A program made the position numbers and the translations under genes. From assembly GCA_000769715.1 (NCBI GenBank), contig JROS01000008.1:91131-146016 (forward strand): a stretch of 54,886 nt of DNA, read 5' to 3'. The notes below the pieces were generated by a model. That model searched no databases and had not been told where the DNA came from. It worked only from the letters and a program-made list of their open reading frames with translations. This DNA comes from Desulfobulbus sp. Tol-SR. Lineage in GTDB: Bacteria; Desulfobacterota; Desulfobulbia; Desulfobulbales; Desulfocapsaceae. Shown here piece after piece: positions 24,780 through 33,167 of the stretch (positions within the stretch are counted from its first letter, which is position 1; every line of letters begins with the position of its first letter).

Positions 24780-26312
24780 TCACAGATCATACCCGCAATA
24801 GGACAGGTTGAAGCTCTTGTTGCAGAGCGGGAAGTCCGAGATCTGGGTCCCGCGCATCGCCACGGCCAGACCGACCCAGTTGTGAAACGAGGGGTCGACG
24901 ACTTTGTAGCGCCGGAAGCGGCCATTTATTCCGGTTATCGCCACATGGACCACCTCGCCCCGCCACCCTTCGATCATGGCCAGGCACAGGGAATTCGGTC
25001 TGAGGGGCGGCAGCGGGGTTTCGGCCTCGCCTTTCGGCAGGCTGGTCAGCAGGCGGCGGACCAGGTCGATCGAGACCTCGATTTCCCTGTGGCGCATCCG
25101 GGCCCGGGCGAAAACATCGCCCTTCTCGTCGGTGATCATCTCGTCGAAGTTCTTGCGGCAGATCCCGACCGGAAAGAAAAATCGGCTGTCCCGGGGGACG
25201 CCGCAGGCCCGGGCCGCCACCCCGACCAGCCCCAGGTCCTCGGCGGTGGAACGTGACAGCCGCCCCACCCCCTCGAGCCGGCTGAGCACCGAAGGGGTGT
25301 CGAAGAAGAGCCGGCAGGCACCCAGGGTATCGGTCTCGATCGTTCCCAGGGTGGCATGGAGCTGCTCGACCAGCTGCGGCGACAGGTCGAAGCCGGTCCC
25401 GCCCGGCCGCACCAGGCCCCGGCCGAAGCGGCTGCCGCAGAGGGCCGCCGTCATGTTGAGATAATCGCCGCGCAGTCGACCGCAGAAGGAGGCGGTGGGC
25501 AGAAAGCCGATGTCCCCCGACAGGGCGCCGATATCGCCCACGTGGTTGGCCAGACGTTCCAGCTCGAGCCCCAGGGCCCGGATAGTCTGGGCCCGGGGGC
25601 GGATCTCGCCGCCGACGAGGCCCTCGATGACCAGGCTGTAGGCGGTCATATGGCCGATGGTGGTGTCCCCGGCGATGGTCTCCATCTGCCTGGCGGTCGC
25701 CGGATGCGGCCCTCCGACCAGCATTTTCTCCAGGCCGCGATGCTGGTAGCCGAGGGAGATCTCGAGATGCAGGACCTTCTCGCCATGGCACTGGAAACGG
25801 AAATGGCCCGGTTCGATGATGCCGGCATGAACCGGCCCCACGGCCACCTCGTGGATGCCGTCGCCCTCCACCCGGTAGTAGTCCATGGCGCCGGGCGGAG
25901 GATAGAGGCCTGCCTCCCGCTCCCGGGCCGCCTGGCCTGGTCGCCATGCGGGGCAGAAACGGACGGGTTTCAGCCACGGGTGACCTTCCGGTACGACCCC
26001 GAACTGTTCGGCGATCTCGCGTTCGAAGAGGTGGAGCTGCAGGCAGTTCGGGGTGAGCGATTGGAACCGGTCGCCGATCGCTGTGCGCAAGACGGCGAAG
26101 TTGCCGTTCCGTTCCCTGGCCATGATGGCGAAGATCTCCAGGGCGCCGTCGGCTCCGTCCCCGGGCGGCACGGCGAAGTAGGCTGCCACCCTGCTGCCCC
26201 GGCCGTACTCGGCCAGCAGGCTATCGGCGAAAAGATCGTAGTGAAGGACCGGGATCCGCTCGAGGGGGATCTGCCCGCCGTTGTCGACAAGTACCGGATG
26301 ACGATAACTCAT
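24780..26312 (-). CDS. HycE/HyfG-like large subunit (NuoC-NuoD fusion) lacking NiFe-binding cysteines
   Basis: The 510-residue protein fuses a NuoC-like domain (about 1-125, FEREIAEQFGV) to a NuoD/hydrogenase large-subunit domain (LEISLGYQHRGLEKML at about 183-198). At the place of the N-terminal nickel motif ERxCGxC it has ETIAGDT (211-217). At the C-terminus SFNLSYCG (500-507) replaces SFDPCxxC. All but one of the usual ligands are missing, so it cannot hold a normal NiFe site. This is the mark of energy-converting-hydrogenase-related (Ehr) complexes. What reaction drives ion pumping is unknown. The ATG overlaps the stop of the HyfF-like gene (ATGA). Confidence 0.9.
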   Translation of the reverse strand: MSYRHPVLVDNGGQIPLERIPVLHYDLFADSLLAEYGRGSRVAAYFAVPPGDGADGALEIFAIMARERNGNFAVLRTAIGDRFQSLTPNCLQLHLFEREIAEQFGVVPEGHPWLKPVRFCPAWRPGQAAREREAGLYPPPGAMDYYRVEGDGIHEVAVGPVHAGIIEPGHFRFQCHGEKVLHLEISLGYQHRGLEKMLVGGPHPATARQMETIAGDTTIGHMTAYSLVIEGLVGGEIRPRAQTIRALGLELERLANHVGDIGALSGDIGFLPTASFCGRLRGDYLNMTAALCGSRFGRGLVRPGGTGFDLSPQLVEQLHATLGTIETDTLGACRLFFDTPSVLSRLEGVGRLSRSTAEDLGLVGVAARACGVPRDSRFFFPVGICRKNFDEMITDEKGDVFARARMRHREIEVSIDLVRRLLTSLPKGEAETPLPPLRPNSLCLAMIEGWRGEVVHVAITGINGRFRRYKVVDPSFHNWVGLAVAMRGTQISDFPLCNKSFNLSYCGYDL

Positions 26313-27739
26313 CGCGGCACCTCCACGATCCCGGCCGCCTCGGCGACCAGACTGCGGATCGATTCCGGCAGGTACAGGCCGAGCACCAGGACCAGCAGCA
26401 GCAGAATCAGCGGCGGCCCCACCGACAGCACGGTATCGTGGTAGGGGGCCGAATCGGCCCGGGCCGACGGCGGCCCGAGGGTGACGGCCAGGATCGTGCT
26501 GCCCATGCCGATGAACACCACCGACAGCACGATCAGAAAATAGCCGCCCAGGGCGAAGTGGCCGGTGGCGAACACCTCCCGCAGGATGCTGAACTCGCTG
26601 ACAAAAAGCCCGAATGGCGGCGATCCGGTGACGGCCAGGAAGGCGGCGATGAAGAGCATGGCCGTGACCGGCAGGATCCCTATGACGCCGGAGACCTCCT
26701 CCCGCCGCTTGCTGGCGAAACGCCGGTTGATATTGCCGGCGGCGAGAAACAGGACTCCCTTGACGAGGGCGTTGTTGACCATATGGAGCATGGCCCCGAA
26801 GACGGCGATACCGCCGATGCCGATGCCGATCGCCAGGATCCCCATGTGCTCGACGCTGGAGTAGGCCAGGAGCCTCTTGTAGTCGGGTTGCCTGACGACA
26901 AAGAGGGCGGCGAAGAGGAGGGACAGCATACCCATGAAGAGAAAGGCCCGGCGGGCGATCTCGATCTCACCGGCCGCCGCCATGATCTGCATGGAGCGCA
27001 GCAGTGCCAGGAAGGCGACACTGGTCAGACCGCCGGCAAGCAGGGCCCCGACCATTCCCGGGGCCTCGCCGTAGGCGTCCGGTTTCCAGGAATGGAGGGG
27101 GGCGAATCCGACCTTGGTGCCGAAACCGACCAGCAAGAAGACAAAGCCCGCCCGCAGCCAGGGGCGGGAGCAGGCCCCTGCCCCGGCCAGGAGATCGTCG
27201 AGCTGGAGACTGATCCGTTCGGCAGGCAGCATCGAATAGGCGACGAAAAAGATCCCCAGCATGGCGAGGGCGATCCCGACCGAGCAGAGGAGGAGGTACT
27301 TCCAGGTCGCCTCGATCGAGAACCGGTTGCGGTTGTAATAGATGAGCGGGGCCGAGGCCAGGGTGGTGGCCTCCACCGCCACCCACAGGAGCCCCAGATG
27401 CCTGGATACCACGGCCAGGCTCATGGCGGCGAGGAAGAGGAGGAGGCAGGAGACGAAGATCCGGTTGCCCCACTGCAGCCGGGAATGGAGGTAGTTCAGT
27501 CCGTAGAGCCCGCAGCACAGGAAGAGTATGGAGATCAGCAGCAGGACGAGCCGGCCCAGGGGGTCGATCCCGACCCAGGACCCGGCCAGCAGCGGCGGGG
27601 GGACGGCGAGCGTGCGCAGCACCAGGGCCAGATGGAGGCCGCCCGCCGTCGGCAGCAGCCAGGGGCGGAGCCGGTCGGAAGGCATGAGGTAGGCGCCAAG
27701 GGCAGAGATGAAGGGGATAAGCACGAGCAGGATGGTCAT
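26309..27739 (-). CDS. HyfF/NuoN-like antiporter subunit of an Ehr-type complex
   Basis: The 476-residue protein has around 13 hydrophobic segments and the Mrp/Nuo signature LVGFGTKVGFAPLHSWKPDAYGEAPG with the conserved Lys. YKRLLAYSSVEHMGILAIGIG and TGSPPFGLFVSEF follow. Length and these details fit hydrogenase-4 component F. It should form a second ion-translocating unit beside the HyfB-like protein. GAGGGA precedes the ATG, which begins one base after the HyfE-like stop; its own stop overlaps the large-subunit start, so expression is tightly coupled. Confidence 0.9.
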   Translation of the reverse strand: MTILLVLIPFISALGAYLMPSDRLRPWLLPTAGGLHLALVLRTLAVPPPLLAGSWVGIDPLGRLVLLLISILFLCCGLYGLNYLHSRLQWGNRIFVSCLLLFLAAMSLAVVSRHLGLLWVAVEATTLASAPLIYYNRNRFSIEATWKYLLLCSVGIALAMLGIFFVAYSMLPAERISLQLDDLLAGAGACSRPWLRAGFVFLLVGFGTKVGFAPLHSWKPDAYGEAPGMVGALLAGGLTSVAFLALLRSMQIMAAAGEIEIARRAFLFMGMLSLLFAALFVVRQPDYKRLLAYSSVEHMGILAIGIGIGGIAVFGAMLHMVNNALVKGVLFLAAGNINRRFASKRREEVSGVIGILPVTAMLFIAAFLAVTGSPPFGLFVSEFSILREVFATGHFALGGYFLIVLSVVFIGMGSTILAVTLGPPSARADSAPYHDTVLSVGPPLILLLLVLVLGLYLPESIRSLVAEAAGIVEVPR

Positions 27740-27740
27740 T

Positions 27741-28379
27741 TCATTCCCTCAACGAGGACAGGTTTTCCATATCGGTGGTCGGGAATTCCCGGCTGATCTG
27801 GTTGATGACGATCCCCATGATGAACACGGCCACCAGGAGGTCGAGCAGGACCGCGGCCTCGACGATCACCGGCATGGCCTCGGACAGCAGCATCCCGAAG
27901 ATGAAGACCCCGTTTTCGAAGATCAGATAACCCAGGACCTGGGTCAGGGCCTTGCGCCGGGTCGCCAGCACCAGGAAGCCGGTTGCCAGGGTGGCGAGCC
28001 CGACGGAGACGATCATCGACCCGCGATGGGCCTCGATCAGGGGCAGCAGATCACTGAAGATGAAGGCCCCGGCCATGGCCAGGGTCCCGAGCAGCAGGGT
28101 CGGCACGTAGCCGATCAGCGGCTCGATCTCCCGGCGGATCTGCACCTGGCGGATGGCCCGGAACAGCAGCCAGGGCATGAGAAGGCCCTTCAGGGCCAGG
28201 GCGGCACCGGCGAGAAACAGGGTATGGGCGGTGACAGGGTGGACAAGGAGCGATACCAAGGCCAGGATGGAGCCCTGCAGGGCCGTGGTGCGGATGCAGG
28301 CCCCCAGGCGGCTGCTGCCGAGGATGAAGAAATTGAGGGGGATGACCAGCAGGAGCAGGAAATTGGCGGGACTTTTCAT
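27741..28379 (-). CDS. HyfE-like membrane subunit (NuoK-related)
   Basis: The 212-residue protein has about seven hydrophobic helices and the HyfE features RREIEPLIGYVPTLLLG and VLGYLIFENGVFIFGMLL, in which a glutamate lies inside a membrane helix as in NuoK. HyfE proteins combine NuoJ/NuoK-like segments in the ion-conducting membrane arm. It sits between HyfC- and HyfF-like genes, the standard order. No good ribosome-binding site is seen; the four-base gap to the upstream stop suggests re-initiation. Confidence 0.85.
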   Translation of the reverse strand: MKSPANFLLLLVIPLNFFILGSSRLGACIRTTALQGSILALVSLLVHPVTAHTLFLAGAALALKGLLMPWLLFRAIRQVQIRREIEPLIGYVPTLLLGTLAMAGAFIFSDLLPLIEAHRGSMIVSVGLATLATGFLVLATRRKALTQVLGYLIFENGVFIFGMLLSEAMPVIVEAAVLLDLLVAVFIMGIVINQISREFPTTDMENLSSLRE

Positions 28380-28383
28380 GGAT

Positions 28384-29304
28384 TCATTTCAGGAGGAGGA
28401 TAAAGGAAAAAAAGGACAGCAGCGAGGTGCCGATGAGCAGTTGCGGAATCCTGAGCAGCTGCAGCCGCGCCATGACCGACTCGATCACCCCGATCACGGC
28501 GGCCAGGGCCAGCATCGCGAGGCCGAAGGCCAGGGCGTCGAGGAACTGGTTGCCGAGCGGGCAGGGCAGGACCAGGCCGACCACCATCGCCCCCATCAGC
28601 ATCAGTTTCATGGCGGACCCGTACAGAATCATGCCGAGATCGGGGCCGCTGTGATCGAGGACCATGACCTCGTGGATCATGGTCAGTTCGAGATGGGTGG
28701 CGGGATCGTCGAAGGGGATGCGGCAGTTTTCCACCAGCACGACGACGAACATGCAGACCAGGCTCAGGACCATCGAAGGCCCGTCCGTCTGCCAGCCGGG
28801 GAGCAGGGCGGAGCCGAAGAGCCCGGCGAGGGAAAAGGAACCCGTCAGGCTGGTCAGGACGATCAGCACGAAAAAGAGGGTGGGTTCGACCAGGCAGGCG
28901 AAGGTGACTTCGCGGGCCGCACCCATGCCCTCGAACGAAGAGCCGGTGTCGAGGGCGGCGGTGGCGGTGGCGAAGCGGGAGAGTGCCAGGAGGTACGTCA
29001 CCAGGATCAGATCGCCGTCAAAGCCGAAGGGCGCGCCGATGTTGCCGAAAGGGACGAAGAGGGCGGCCACCGCCGGCACCGCGACACCAAGCACCGGGCC
29101 GCATCGGAAGAGCCATGTCGTGGTCCGGCTCAGCAGCATATCCTTGCGGAAGAGCTTGAGGATGTCGAAGTACGGCTGGAGCAGCGGCGGACCTTGGCGG
29201 CCGCCGAACAGGGCCTTGGTCTTGGCGATCACCCCGATGAGGAGCGGCGAGCAGACGAAGAGCAGGGACAGATGCCACAGAAGATCCGTAACGATGCGTA
29301 TCAT
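28384..29304 (-). CDS. HyfC/HycD/NuoH-like membrane subunit
   Basis: The 306-residue protein is a NuoH-family membrane anchor. The first loop KALFGGRQGPPLLQPYFDILKLFRKD is the conserved contact to the peripheral arm, and VENCRIPFDDPATHLELTMIHE is the second signature with conserved acidic residues. It carries the link between the electron-transfer arm and the ion-pumping arm. The ATG at 29304 has GGTGGA nearby; a GTG twelve bases earlier is possible but lacks a site. It is the first gene of the Ehr-type operon. Confidence 0.9.
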   Translation of the reverse strand: MIRIVTDLLWHLSLLFVCSPLLIGVIAKTKALFGGRQGPPLLQPYFDILKLFRKDMLLSRTTTWLFRCGPVLGVAVPAVAALFVPFGNIGAPFGFDGDLILVTYLLALSRFATATAALDTGSSFEGMGAAREVTFACLVEPTLFFVLIVLTSLTGSFSLAGLFGSALLPGWQTDGPSMVLSLVCMFVVVLVENCRIPFDDPATHLELTMIHEVMVLDHSGPDLGMILYGSAMKLMLMGAMVVGLVLPCPLGNQFLDALAFGLAMLALAAVIGVIESVMARLQLLRIPQLLIGTSLLSFFSFILLLK

Positions 29305-29581
29305 GTCAATTTCCACCAGGCAATGGGAAACGTAAGGGGGCTGTGTCGGACGGAGAGCCGGATGACGGTTGTCGGTCCCGATTGCGATTCCGGGGCAGCA
29401 TCGGACCCGGGACCCTGGCGGGGTCGGGGGTGTGGGAGAGGGCCCGGGGCGATGCGGGCAGGACGGTCAATCCGTGGACGAAAAATGACGTGGAGGGCCC
29501 ATCCGCATCGGAGGGGAACTCGGGAATCAATCAGCAGCGACATGGGGACCAGCCTTTCGAATTAGGATGCTGTGTTGTCTC

Positions 29582-29606
29582 CGGGAGAAAGATATCCTTT
29601 CTCCCG
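29582..29606. repeat. Perfect 10-base inverted repeat upstream of the Ehr operon
   Basis: Arms CGGGAGAAAG (29582-29591) and CTTTCTCCCG (29597-29606) flank five bases. About 280 bases before the first Ehr gene, it could be an operator, or a hairpin at the end of an untranslated leader. Confidence 0.5.
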
Positions 29607-29679
29607 AAATCAAGGCATGATCATTGATCCCGGTTTACCCTCGGGGGGAAGACCGGGGTCCGCATCGAACAGGCAATGG

Positions 29680-29850
29680 TGTAAGGGTGTCGGCGAAGCG
29701 AGACGTGGGATGAGCCCACGAGAATGGCATCTTTACGTGAGGTAGAGCCCGTTCACGGTTTACCATCGTCGTCGGTCATGTGAGCAGTCTATTGCGGGAA
29801 GGCTGTTTCCATGGCTGGCAGCGTTATACCAAGGACCGTCTTATGAGCCA
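29680..29850 (+). other. Possible structured RNA element of unknown class
   Basis: CGTGGG/CCCACG (29704-29720) and CGTGA/TCACG (29736-29757) can form successive hairpins, preceded by a short GTC/GAC closing pair around GGCGAAGC. The strand is chosen only because the TPR gene lies downstream on plus. It matches no riboswitch I can name. A decayed group II intron domain I is another possibility. Confidence 0.25.
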
Positions 29851-30001
29851 TTCCCGGTAAAATGTCAAGAGGTGATGATGCAAAAAGCAACAGTGGTCGG
29901 TCGGCATTGAAAAATTGAGGGGGATGGAGGATAGTGGAGGATCGGGCGGCTGGAGGCGACACCGTCGACAGAACACAATCATCTCAGCAAGGGCGGAAGG
30001 A

Positions 30002-31339
30002 ATGGAGAGACAGCGGAAGGAAGATGCAGCGGGGGCCGGCCCCCAGGAACTGTTCGCCGCGGCGGTGACCCTCCACCGGCAGGGACACTACCGGGAGGCC
30101 GAGACCAGGTATGCCCGGGTGCTGCGGCTGCTCCCCGGGCATCCCAGTATCCTCGGCAACCTCGCGGCGCTCTATCAGCAGACGGGCCGCCTGCAGGAGG
30201 CGGCGGCATGCTGCCGCGAGGCCTTGGCCGAGACCCCCGATGACCCCCTGCTGCACCTCAATCTCGGCGCGATCCACGAAGAGGAAGGGGATCCCGCCGC
30301 CGCCGAGTCCTGCTACCGCAAGACCCTGGGACTGGATCCGCACAACGCCAAGGCGCTGAACAACATGGGCAAGATCCTGCAGCAGCGGGGACGGGGCGAA
30401 GAGGGGGAGGGGTGTATCCGCCGGGCCCTGGAACTGATCCCCGACTATCCTCTGGCCCTCAACAATCTCGGGGTCATCTGCGGCGGACAGGGGCGGCACG
30501 ACGAGGCCCTGGTCTGTTTCCGCCGGGTCCTGGAACTGGAGCCGGAGTCGATCAACGCCCTCTACAATATCGCCGGCGTCTATAACTGCCTGGGTCGCCG
30601 GGACGAAGCCATCGCCCATCTGCGCCGCCTGCTGACCGTGCAGCCGGACCATGCCCCGGCCCGCCACATGCTGGCGGCCCTCTCCGGGGAGACCACCGAG
30701 ACTGCCCCGCGCGACTACGTCGAAGAGACCTTCGACGCCTATGCCGGACGCTTCGACCGCCACCTGACGGAACAGCTGCAGTATACCGTGCCGAAGGTCC
30801 TGCAGGAGATGGTGGCGGCAGTCCTGGGAGAAGGGCAACAGGCGGAGCGGATGCTCGATCTCGGCTGCGGCACCGGCCTGGCGGGGGAGGCCTTCCGCCC
30901 CCTCGTCCGCCAGCTGCATGGGATCGACATCTCGGCGGGGATGCTGGCGCAGGCGGGGGCGAAGCACCTCTATGACCTGTTGGAGCGCGACGACATTGCG
31001 GTCTGGCTCGGTGACTGCAGCCAGAGCTACGACCTGGTCATCGCCACCGATGTCTTTGTCTATATCGGCTGTCTCGACCCCATTTTCGCCGCGCTTACGC
31101 GATGCGCCACCCCCGGGGCCCTGCTCGGGTTCTCGGTCGAACGGTGCGAGGAGGGACGGGACTACCTGTTGCGCCCGTCGGGTCGCTATGCCCAGTCCCC
31201 GGTCTATGTCGAGCGGTTGGCCGCAGAGCATGGCTGGACGATCGTGGTGCACCGCCGCCACGGTATCCGCCGCGAGGAGGGGGAGTGGATCGACGGAGAT
31301 CTCTTCCTGTTGCGTCGGCGACCGGATCAGAACAGATAG
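30002..31339 (+). CDS. TPR-repeat methyltransferase
   Basis: From the ATG at 30002, with GGAAGGA just before it, the protein has 445 residues. About six tetratricopeptide repeats fill residues 14-221 (for example NNLGVICGGQGRHDEALVCF). The connector DYVEETFDAYAGRFDRHL leads into a class I SAM-dependent methyltransferase with motif I DLGCGTG (286-292) and the acidic loop LHGIDISAGM. The substrate is unknown; the TPR part would bind a protein or carrier. Upstream TTG or ATG starts at 29915 and 29924 would add a low-complexity segment. No signal peptide is seen, so it is cytosolic. Its end overlaps the end of the convergent PagL-like gene by 13 bases. Confidence 0.85.
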   Translation: MERQRKEDAAGAGPQELFAAAVTLHRQGHYREAETRYARVLRLLPGHPSILGNLAALYQQTGRLQEAAACCREALAETPDDPLLHLNLGAIHEEEGDPAAAESCYRKTLGLDPHNAKALNNMGKILQQRGRGEEGEGCIRRALELIPDYPLALNNLGVICGGQGRHDEALVCFRRVLELEPESINALYNIAGVYNCLGRRDEAIAHLRRLLTVQPDHAPARHMLAALSGETTETAPRDYVEETFDAYAGRFDRHLTEQLQYTVPKVLQEMVAAVLGEGQQAERMLDLGCGTGLAGEAFRPLVRQLHGIDISAGMLAQAGAKHLYDLLERDDIAVWLGDCSQSYDLVIATDVFVYIGCLDPIFAALTRCATPGALLGFSVERCEEGRDYLLRPSGRYAQSPVYVERLAAEHGWTIVVHRRHGIRREEGEWIDGDLFLLRRRPDQNR

Positions 31340-31890
31340 CCGTAGCGGATTCCGACGGTGTCAAGGCCTTCATTGGGATCGGCCGTATAGCCGTTCGAGA
31401 CATGATCGAACAGCAGCAGCAGCCGGTTGTGGGCCGTGAGCGCATAGCCGATCTCCGCCGCGAAACGGACCAGGACCCGGCTGCCCATCTGCTTGCGGTC
31501 GATGGCCTGGGGATCTTCGATCTCGCCGTCATGCACCGCGAGGCCGGCCCCGAGATCGAAGATCAAGCCGTTGCGCCGGAGGTGCTGCCAGATGCCGCCG
31601 ACATAGATCTTACTGGTATTGCCGCGGTCATTGACCGACAGGCCGAGGTTCGGCCGGATCTGCCCATGCCACAGGGCAAGGTGAGGAGAGAAGGCCAGTT
31701 CGACATTGAGGTCGAGGCCGTCTTCGCGCCCGGTTCCGCTCCACAGGTTGCCGGTATCGTGATCGAGCAGGCCGAGACGGATTTCATGCAGCCAGGGTCG
31801 CCTTTCCCCGCTGTGAGCATGTTGACAGAGATGGTGGTGACAATTATGAGAACGGCAATGAAAAATTCCGGCCACAGTTGCAGCAGCCAT
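31327..31890 (-). CDS. Lipid A 3-O-deacylase (PagL)-like outer-membrane protein, probable N-terminal frameshift
   Basis: The C-terminal half is clearly PagL-like: EIGYALTAHNRLLLLFDHVSNGY holds the catalytic His-Ser pair (DHVSN), followed by GLDTVGIRYGYLF and a terminal Phe typical of outer-membrane beta-barrels. PagL trims one acyl chain from lipid A. The first 30 residues of this frame are His/Cys-rich and not a signal peptide. A different minus-strand frame from 31913 encodes a basic start and hydrophobic core (FFIAVLIIVTTISVNMLTAG), and switching frames near the GGGGAAAGG run at about 31800-31815 would join it to the mature part (WLHEIRLGLLDHD). A one-base indel or sequencing error is likely. 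Confidence 0.65.
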   Translation of the reverse strand: MAAATVAGIFHCRSHNCHHHLCQHAHSGERRPWLHEIRLGLLDHDTGNLWSGTGREDGLDLNVELAFSPHLALWHGQIRPNLGLSVNDRGNTSKIYVGGIWQHLRRNGLIFDLGAGLAVHDGEIEDPQAIDRKQMGSRVLVRFAAEIGYALTAHNRLLLLFDHVSNGYTADPNEGLDTVGIRYGYLF

Positions 31891-32074
31891 TCCGTTGTCC
31901 CCAGCCTCGTCATCTCGTCAAGGGCCTGACCGCTGATGAGATCGGGACCTCGCTCCGATTGGTGGACCGGGTCGGAGACGAGAGCGCATGACGGCAGTCG
32001 TATCTTCCCTGCAGCTGCCCGGGAGATTTTTTTGATCGCCGGCCCGGGTGCTCACGGGCCGCAAGGGGGAGACC

Positions 32075-33110
32075 ATGGCAAGGAAACTGGGGAAAACGGC
32101 GTCCATCATCCTGGTGCTGACGGCGGCCACGGCCATCGGCGGTTTCTGGTGGTGGGGGTACGGCAGGACCCATCACCACCGACGATGCCTTTATCGCCGG
32201 GCATGCCTACACGATCGCGCCGCGGGTCAGCGGCAGGGTCGCCGAGGTCCTGGTCCAGGACAACCAGAGGGTGAAGAAGGGTGATCATCTGGTCAGGATC
32301 GACCGGGACGATTACGGGCTCCGCGTCGCCGAGGCCCGGGCCATCCTGGCCCTGGCCAGAAACGAGGGCAGCGGCAGCCAGGCCCTGATCGAGGCCGCCA
32401 AAGCCGGTGTCGTGCAGGCCGAGGCGGCCCTGGCGCAGGTGGTGCTCGACCTGAGCCGGAGCCGCTCCCTCTCTACGACCAAGGCCATTCCGAAGGAGCA
32501 GCTCGACCAGCTGGAGACGGAGAAACGGGTGGCCGACGCCCGGGTGGCCGAGGCCCGGCAGAAACTGCGATCGGCCGAGGCCGCTCTCGGACTTGGCCGG
32601 AATGGCGGCGGGGATGCCCGTGTCGCCCTGCGGCAGGCGCAGCTGGCCCAGGTCGAGCCCAGTCTCGCCCATACCGGCATCGTCGCCCCGGAGGACGGCT
32701 ATGTGACCAGGAGGAGCGTCGAGGTCGGCAACTATGTCCAGCCCGGCCAGCCGCTGATGAGCATCGTCAATCTCGACGATATCCGGATCATCGCCAACTA
32801 CAAGGAAATCCAGCTGGCCGGCGTCAAGGCCGGCCAGGCCGTCGAGTTCAGGGTCGACATGTACCCCGGCAGGACCTTCCACGGGCATGTCGACAGCCTG
32901 ATGGCCGGGACCGGATCGGCCTTCGCCCTGCTGTCGCCGGAGAACGCCTCCGGCAACTTCGTCAAGGTGGTGCAGCGGATTTCGGTAAAGATCCTCATCG
33001 ACCGGGACGCCACCTCCACCGGCCGGGACGGCCATATGCCGAAGGTCGGAACGAGTGTCGCCCCGACGATCATGATCGACAAGCGTTCCGGGCCCCGGTG
33101 GGGGGTGTGA
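32075..33110 (+). pseudogene. EmrA/HlyD-family membrane fusion protein, broken by a one-base frameshift
   Basis: The ATG at 32075 starts a membrane anchor (KLGKTASIILVLTAATAIGGFWWWGYG). About 30 codons in, the frame is wrong: the expected TDDAFIAGHAYTIAPRVSGRV lies one base over, and that frame runs open to 33110 with VKKGDHLVRIDRDDY, a coiled-coil hairpin of about 90 residues, and the closing barrel (TGIVAPEDGYVTRRSVEVGNYV). Removing one base near 32160-32172 (a GGGGG or CCC run) restores one protein of about 345 residues. It would be the periplasmic adaptor of the efflux pair with the next gene. A GTG at 32271 could only give a truncated, anchorless product. Confidence 0.75.
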
Positions 33111-33167
33111 GATGGCGGGGGAGCGTCGAATGGCGCTGACGGCGTTCCCGGCGGGCGGGTCACTGGC

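Larger units (their letters stand above)
29305..30001. other. Noncoding stretch between the Ehr operon and the TPR-methyltransferase gene
   Basis: This 0.7-kb stretch has no recognisable gene. It contains a perfect operator-like dyad (29582-29606) and, from about 29680 to 29850, a series of short complementary segments that look like a structured RNA or the remains of one. No convincing promoter for the leftward operon was found. Confidence 0.5.

Noticed and set aside
24780..26312. Calling the complex a functional [NiFe] hydrogenase
   Set aside because: The N-terminal nickel-ligand cysteines are absent and the C-terminal motif is altered, so hydrogen chemistry is not supported.
29350..29368. 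GAGAGCCGGATGACGG resembling group II intron domain V
   Set aside because: The complementary strand needed for the domain V hairpin is not present after it, and no intron-encoded reverse transcriptase is nearby.
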